A stretch of 43,329 nt of DNA. Source: CAZHAC01 sp964383855 (lineage in GTDB: Bacteria; Chloroflexota; Dormibacteria; Dormibacterales; Dormibacteraceae). Shown piece after piece: positions 39,756-43,329 of the stretch. The notes beneath the pieces were generated by a model. The model had not been told where the DNA came from and searched no databases. It saw only the letters and a program-made list of their open reading frames with translations. The stretch spans positions 1 through 43,329 of the forward strand of contig CAYLIP010000018.1 in the NCBI GenBank assembly GCA_964383855.1. Reading direction: 5' to 3'. The position numbers were made by a program, and so were the translations under genes. The number at the start of each line of letters is the position of its first letter. Position 1 is the stretch's first letter.

Positions 39756-39932
39756 ATGGGACTGCCTAAGGTCAAGCTCTCAAAGTCGAAGAAGGGACGC
39801 CGCCGCTCCCACCTGGCGCTGGCGCTGGTGCAGCTGCCGCCCTGCCCGCAGTGCAAGCGGCCGCGCCGCCCGCACAGCATCTGCCCCAACTGCGGCCACT
39901 ACGCCGGCCGCGAGGTCCTGAAGACCGACTAG
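39756..39932 (+). CDS. rpmF: 50S ribosomal protein L32
   Basis: A 58-residue L32. The basic N terminus (MGLPKVKLSKSKKGRRRSH) is followed by a zinc ribbon with CPQC and CPNC, then GHYAGREVL. The usual MAVPKRK start is MGLPKVK here. It is short but in the expected place between the coiled-coil gene and the fatty-acid genes. TACACT (39738-39743), 12 nt before the ATG, is a possible -10. No Shine-Dalgarno sequence is visible. Confidence 0.94.
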   Translation: MGLPKVKLSKSKKGRRRSHLALALVQLPPCPQCKRPRRPHSICPNCGHYAGREVLKTD

Positions 39933-39969
39933 GACTCTCGCCCGAGCCTCCTCGCTGGGACCGCGGGCG

Positions 39970-40887
39970 TCAGCTCGAACCCAGGTAGCTCTTCAGCCCC
40001 TCGTACAGCGCCTGCGCGATCCGCTGCTGCCCCTCGGCCATCCCCGCTCTGTACGCCTCCTCGGGATTGGTGAGGAAGAGGGGCTCGACCAGCGCCCCGG
40101 GCATCGCGGTCGGCGTGTCCACCCAGCCCGGCATCGCGGGACCGAGTTCGAGCAGGTGCCCGTAGGCGGTGCCGGCCTCGGTGATCGCCGAAGCGTCGAG
40201 GTCGGTGTCGGCGGTGACTCCACGGTCGGTCAGGCCGAGCTCTCGGACAAGGGCCGCCTGGAGCGACTGAGCCAGCCTCTGGGACCCGTCGGCGAAGGGA
40301 CGGTCGGGGTCGTAGAAGGTCTCCGTCCCGCCCACGGCTGAGTCGCCGAAACCGTTGAAGTGCACCGAGAGCAGCGCGGCGGCCCGGGCGGCGTTGGCGC
40401 AGGCTATGCGACCGACGAGGTCGCGGTGGAGAGCGGATGCCCGGAGTGAGCCCGAGTCGACGTCGGAATCGCTGAGCCGGACGACCGAGGAGTCGGTCGT
40501 CCGGGCGAGAACCACGCGCCAGCCGTCCCCGCGCAGCAGATCGGCCAGGCGGAGCGCCACGGCCAGGCTGGCCTGCTTCTCGACGACGCCGTTGCCACTG
40601 GCACCGGGGTCGAGTCCCCCATGGCCGGGATCGATGAAGACCGTGCGTCCGCGCCCGGCCGCAGTGGGTGGGAGCGCCCAGCAGGCGCCCGGGGCCAGCC
40701 CGGCCACGGGCAGCTGCCCGCCGGCGGCCGGAGGCGCCGCCGCGGCAGGTCTCGTGGCAGCTCCGGCAAGAGGTCCCGCAGGAGGGCGCCCCTGGCCGGC
40801 GGCCGCGGCAGGCGGCGGCCGGTCGAGCGCGTGCGACACCCAGACCACCACGGCGACAAGGGCGAGCGCGACCAGGGCGGCCCGCAT
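39970..40887 (-). CDS. N-acetylmuramoyl-L-alanine amidase (Amidase_3)
   Basis: A 305-residue cell-wall amidase that cleaves the lactyl-amide bond between MurNAc and L-Ala. The N-terminal hydrophobic segment (ALVALALVAVVVWVSHA) acts as signal or anchor, followed by a Pro/Ala/Gly-rich linker to about residue 80. The Amidase_3 domain shows the zinc His in FIDPGHGGLDPGA, the Glu after VVEKQA, the His in LLSVHFNG and the catalytic Glu in VEPLFLTNPEEA. The frame is open upstream with a basic stretch (RRRAARRASRRP), so a longer cytoplasmic start is possible. It is transcribed against rpmF and away from fabD, breaking the rpmF-fabD line. Confidence 0.9.
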   Translation of the reverse strand: MRAALVALALVAVVVWVSHALDRPPPAAAAGQGRPPAGPLAGAATRPAAAAPPAAGGQLPVAGLAPGACWALPPTAAGRGRTVFIDPGHGGLDPGASGNGVVEKQASLAVALRLADLLRGDGWRVVLARTTDSSVVRLSDSDVDSGSLRASALHRDLVGRIACANAARAAALLSVHFNGFGDSAVGGTETFYDPDRPFADGSQRLAQSLQAALVRELGLTDRGVTADTDLDASAITEAGTAYGHLLELGPAMPGWVDTPTAMPGALVEPLFLTNPEEAYRAGMAEGQQRIAQALYEGLKSYLGSS

Positions 40888-40971
40888 CGGGCGCCTTGAG
40901 GCGCGCCTGGCGGCGCGCCGCCGATACCGGTTGGGGACGTAGTGCTGTGACGCGATCGGCAGGGCGAAGCG

Positions 40972-40977
40972 TACGCT
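40972..40977 (+). promoter_or_regulatory. Candidate -10 box of fabD
   Basis: TACGCT fits TAnnnT and ends 8 nt before the fabD GTG. There is no Shine-Dalgarno sequence between them, so a leaderless transcript is likely. A poor -35 (GTGACG, 40947-40952) lies 19 nt upstream. Confidence 0.38.
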
Positions 40978-40985
40978 CTAGTGCC

Positions 40986-41912
40986 GTGGCGGGCAAAACC
41001 GCTTTCCTCTTCCCAGGCCAGGGATCGCAGCACGCCGGCATGGGCACCGAGCTGCTGGCCGATCCCGAGGTCGGACGGCTGGCCGACACCTGTTCCGAGC
41101 ACGCCGGTGTCGACCTCCGGCACCTGCTGACCACGGCTGACGACGAGGAGCTGAAGCTGACCCAGAACGCCCAGCCGGCCCTGCTCTTCATGGGCGTCGG
41201 GCTGGCGCTCCTGCTCCGGCGCCGGGGGATCGAGCCCGATGCCGCGGCCGGGCACTCGGTGGGTGAGTACACGGCGCTCTGCGTGGCCGGCGCGATGGAT
41301 GCGCCGGACGCGGTCAAGGCGGTCGTCCAGCGCGGGCTGGCGATGGCGGAGGCGGCTCCGCCGGGAACCACGGGCATGATCGCGGTGCTCGGCCTCGCCT
41401 CCGACCAGGTCGAGGCGGCGCTGATCGGCGTCCCGGACGTGTGGCCCGCCAACTACAACACCCCCACCCAGACCGTGGTCGGCGGCACCGCCCTCGGCCT
41501 GCAGCGCGCGACCGAGCGGCTCCAGGAGGCCGGGGCCCGGCGGGTCATGCCCCTGAACGTGAGCGCCGCCTTCCACACCGTCCTCGTCGAGTCGGCCGGC
41601 TCCTTCCTGCGCGGCGCGCTGGAGATGATCGACTGGCAGGCCCCCCGGATACCGGTGGTGGCCAACCTGACGGCTGAGCCCTACGGCGAGCCGGAGACGA
41701 TTCCGGTCGGCCTCGAGCGCCAGCTCAGCTCGCCGGTGCGCTGGGCCGACGGCGTGCGGGCCCTGACCGGGCTCGGCTGCAACGCCTTCATCGAGGTGGG
41801 CCCCCGGCGGGCCCTGACCGGCATGATGAAGGAGCTGGCGCCGGGCGCCCTTGCCGCCGCCGTCGCCTCGCCCTCTGCGGTCGAGGAGCTCGCGGTGCCC
41901 GGCAGCGCCTGA
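40986..41912 (+). CDS. fabD: Malonyl-CoA:ACP transacylase
   Basis: A 308-residue FabD that loads malonate onto acyl carrier protein for fatty-acid synthesis. The N terminus has FLFPGQGSQHAGMG and the nucleophile is in GHSVGEYTAL. The catalytic His is in SAAFHTVLVE and the C-terminal signature is FIEVGPRRALTG. QNAQPALL and NYNTPTQTVVGG also match. GTG 40986 gives the usual MAGKTAFLFPGQG start. acpP follows after 45 nt; fabH, fabG and fabF are not in this window, so the cluster is only partial. Confidence 0.96.
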   Translation: MAGKTAFLFPGQGSQHAGMGTELLADPEVGRLADTCSEHAGVDLRHLLTTADDEELKLTQNAQPALLFMGVGLALLLRRRGIEPDAAAGHSVGEYTALCVAGAMDAPDAVKAVVQRGLAMAEAAPPGTTGMIAVLGLASDQVEAALIGVPDVWPANYNTPTQTVVGGTALGLQRATERLQEAGARRVMPLNVSAAFHTVLVESAGSFLRGALEMIDWQAPRIPVVANLTAEPYGEPETIPVGLERQLSSPVRWADGVRALTGLGCNAFIEVGPRRALTGMMKELAPGALAAAVASPSAVEELAVPGSA

Positions 41913-41957
41913 CTGCTATTCTCAGACCCGATCTCAAACGAACTTGGAGGCGTGAGC

Positions 41958-42203
41958 TTGGACCAGAAGATCAGCTGGGAGGATTTCCGGAATATCGTTG
42001 TCGAGCGGCTCGGCGTCGAGCCCGAACAGGTCACCATGGATGCCTCGTTCCAAGAGGACCTCAACGCCGACTCCCTCGACCTCGTGGAGCTGATCTACGC
42101 ATTCGAGGAGAACACCGGACTCGAGATCCCCGACGAGGACGCGGAGAAGATCACGACCGTTGGACAGGCCTGGGAATACATCCAGGAGAAAAGCGGCGGC
42201 TAG
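41958..42203 (+). CDS. acpP: Acyl carrier protein
   Basis: An 81-residue ACP. The phosphopantetheine attachment motif is ADSLDLVEL (Ser about residue 39), within the four-helix pattern from WEDFRNIVVERLGV to VGQAWEYIQEK. TTG 41958 is preferred because GGAGG (41946-41950) is 7 nt upstream; the in-frame GTG 41952 is only 1 nt from that site. It carries the growing chain for FabD and the rest of fatty-acid synthesis. rnc starts 28 nt after its stop, the same acpP-rnc order as in Bacillus. Confidence 0.95.
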   Translation: MDQKISWEDFRNIVVERLGVEPEQVTMDASFQEDLNADSLDLVELIYAFEENTGLEIPDEDAEKITTVGQAWEYIQEKSGG

Positions 42204-42231
42204 ACCGGCACCCCACGGCCCGTCTGCGACC

Positions 42232-43329
42232 ATGGAGGCGCTCCAGGAGCAGATCGGGATCGCGTTTCGCGACACCACCCTTCTCCAGGAGGCCCTGACC
42301 CACAGCTCGTTTGCCAACGAGAGCCCGCATCTCTCGCCACGCGACAACGAGCGGCTGGAGTACCTGGGCGACGCCGTGCTCCAGCTGATCACGGCCGAGT
42401 ACCTCTACAAGTACCGGCCGGAGGCGAACGAGGGCGAGCTGACCCAGACCCGGTCGGCCATGGTCAACACCAACACGCTGGCCTCCCTGTCCGAGGAGCT
42501 GGGCATCGGCGACCACCTCTACCTTGGCAAGGGCATCGCCAAGGGCGGCGGGCGATCGCTCAAGTCGCTGCTCGCCAATGCCTTCGAGTCGGTGCTGGGC
42601 GCCATCTTCCTGGACGCCGGCTACGATGCCGCCTACCACTTCTACCTCGACCGCTTCCGCCGGCTGCCGGAGCCGGTCAAGGATGAGAACCACAAGGGGC
42701 GGCTGCAGAAGCTGGTCCAGGAGCGCTTCAACCAGACTCCCTTCTACGACTCGGCGGGGGCGCGCTCCGGAAACCGCCGCGAGTACACGGCGGTCGTCTT
42801 CGCCGGGCCCGAGGCGCTGGGCTCCGGGCACGGCCACACCAAGCAGGAGGCCGAGCAGGACGCGGCCCGCAACGCGATCGCCAAAATGACCGGCGACAAG
42901 GTCCCCGGCCAGGAGATCGCGGGTGGCGAGGCCCCGGCCGAGGGCGCGCCTCGCCGCGACTCGCGGAGGCGCCGCCGGAGGGGCGCCGGCCCGAACGCGG
43001 CCGAGGTGTCCCTGCCCGAGTCCCCGGCCGCCGAGGTGACGCCGGCGGAGGTGGGCGACGTGCTGGCCGCCGAGGAGCCGTCCAGCCTGGGGGACGCGGC
43101 CGCCGTGCAGGAGCCGCCGGCCGGCGAGATCGCCGAGCCGGTCGCCGAGGCCGCGGTCGGAGGCCCCGAGCCGCAGGCGGCGGAGCCGGCCTCCCGGCCG
43201 CGCCGGCGCTCGCCCCGCCGAAAGCCGGCGCAACCGGAGGGCGAGAAGGCGGGCCAGAGCGACGGGGAGCAGGAAGGAGAGAAGGCGGCGGCGCCGTCGG
43301 AGCCGGCCGAGCCTCCCGCGGCGCCGGCC
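42232..43329 (+). CDS. rnc: Ribonuclease III with long disordered C-terminal extension (3' end beyond window)
   Basis: RNase III cuts double-stranded RNA, including rRNA precursors. The catalytic domain has the signature NERLEYLGD (39-47), with ALTHSSFANE before it and FESVLGAIFLDAGY after. The double-stranded-RNA-binding domain spans about 150-225 (GRLQKLVQERFNQTPFY, TKQEAEQDAARNAI). Ordinary RNase III ends near 225-240. Here the frame continues for at least 140 more codons to the window edge without a stop, with Arg clusters (RRRRRRG), then Ala/Pro/Glu-rich sequence and another basic patch (RPRRRSPRRKP). The gene is therefore partial here, and the tail is unusual. Confidence 0.94.
   Translation, partial: MEALQEQIGIAFRDTTLLQEALTHSSFANESPHLSPRDNERLEYLGDAVLQLITAEYLYKYRPEANEGELTQTRSAMVNTNTLASLSEELGIGDHLYLGKGIAKGGGRSLKSLLANAFESVLGAIFLDAGYDAAYHFYLDRFRRLPEPVKDENHKGRLQKLVQERFNQTPFYDSAGARSGNRREYTAVVFAGPEALGSGHGHTKQEAEQDAARNAIAKMTGDKVPGQEIAGGEAPAEGAPRRDSRRRRRRGAGPNAAEVSLPESPAAEVTPAEVGDVLAAEEPSSLGDAAAVQEPPAGEIAEPVAEAAVGGPEPQAAEPASRPRRRSPRRKPAQPEGEKAGQSDGEQEGEKAAAPSEPAEPPAAPA

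Overview
This is a high-GC (roughly 70% by eye) bacterial chromosome fragment. It starts in the last ~48 nt of a 23S rRNA gene and ends inside an open RNase III gene. The gene content is two zinc-ribbon repeats of the type common in Chloroflexota, a Bacillus-like rpmB/asp23/fakA and recG...fabD-acpP-rnc backbone, a complete six-gene MCE operon, frequent GTG/TTG starts and probable CTG/ATA starts. This points to a deep terrabacterial lineage (Dormibacterota/Chloroflexota or a deep Actinomycetota), but the sequence alone does not settle which. Two runs of N (13499-13598 and 39023-39032) show that it is a scaffold, probably metagenome-derived. No gene-free stretch exceeds about 205 bases.

Layout. 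(1) 1-3928: 23S tail without an adjacent 5S gene, a strong terminator, then a zinc-ribbon gene and a riboflavin operon (ribD, ribE, ribBA, ribH). (2) 3936-8158, minus strand: a four-gene unit read hutI-like, ftcD, a free-standing LeuA regulatory domain protein, patatin-like lipase. An AcuC-type deacetylase diverges from it (8194-9333). (3) 9341-12866: small membrane protein, rpmB, and the divergent asp23-fakA-fakB set. (4) 12933-17201: an EamA transporter broken by a false assembly gap, osmC, an HD-GYP phosphodiesterase with a secreted protein, and an acetamidase/formamidase. (5) 17405-29205: one long operon with two YrbE/MlaE permeases, a MlaF-type ATPase, six MCE proteins and an RND/MMPL exporter, probably a lipid transport machine. 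(6) 29244-30134: a flavin/F420-type oxidase-like protein and two tiny secreted-peptide genes whose products share the C-terminal motif GADWFG and whose upstream boxes match. (7) 30213-43329: aroC, an M23 peptidase, recG, an M20 peptidase, selD, an amidase, rsmD, coaD, a coiled-coil protein, rpmF, a cell-wall amidase, fabD, acpP and rnc.

Points that ordinary gene calling would miss. selD carries an in-frame UGA selenocysteine codon at 35831-35833 with a SECIS-like hairpin, so its real start is 35777 rather than 35852. The hutI-like protein has lost three of four metal ligands and neighbouring catalytic residues. The LeuA-like protein has no catalytic barrel. RibBA has Gln in place of the metal-binding His of its DHBP synthase half. 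The 100-N gap is flanked by an exact 55-bp duplication, and collapsing it restores an intact transporter. coaD contains a corrupted poly-C stretch. Several genes seem to start at CTG or ATA, and several show a TAnnnT box 7-12 nt before the start codon, as in leaderless transcripts.

How it fits together. The backbone from rpmB/asp23/fakA to recG...fabD-acpP-rnc resembles the conserved Firmicutes ribosome/lipid cluster but is split by about 19.5 kb holding the MCE island. fakA/fakB, fabD and acpP serve fatty-acid activation and synthesis, the MCE-MMPL operon probably moves lipids across the envelope, and the M23 and Amidase_3 enzymes remodel peptidoglycan.
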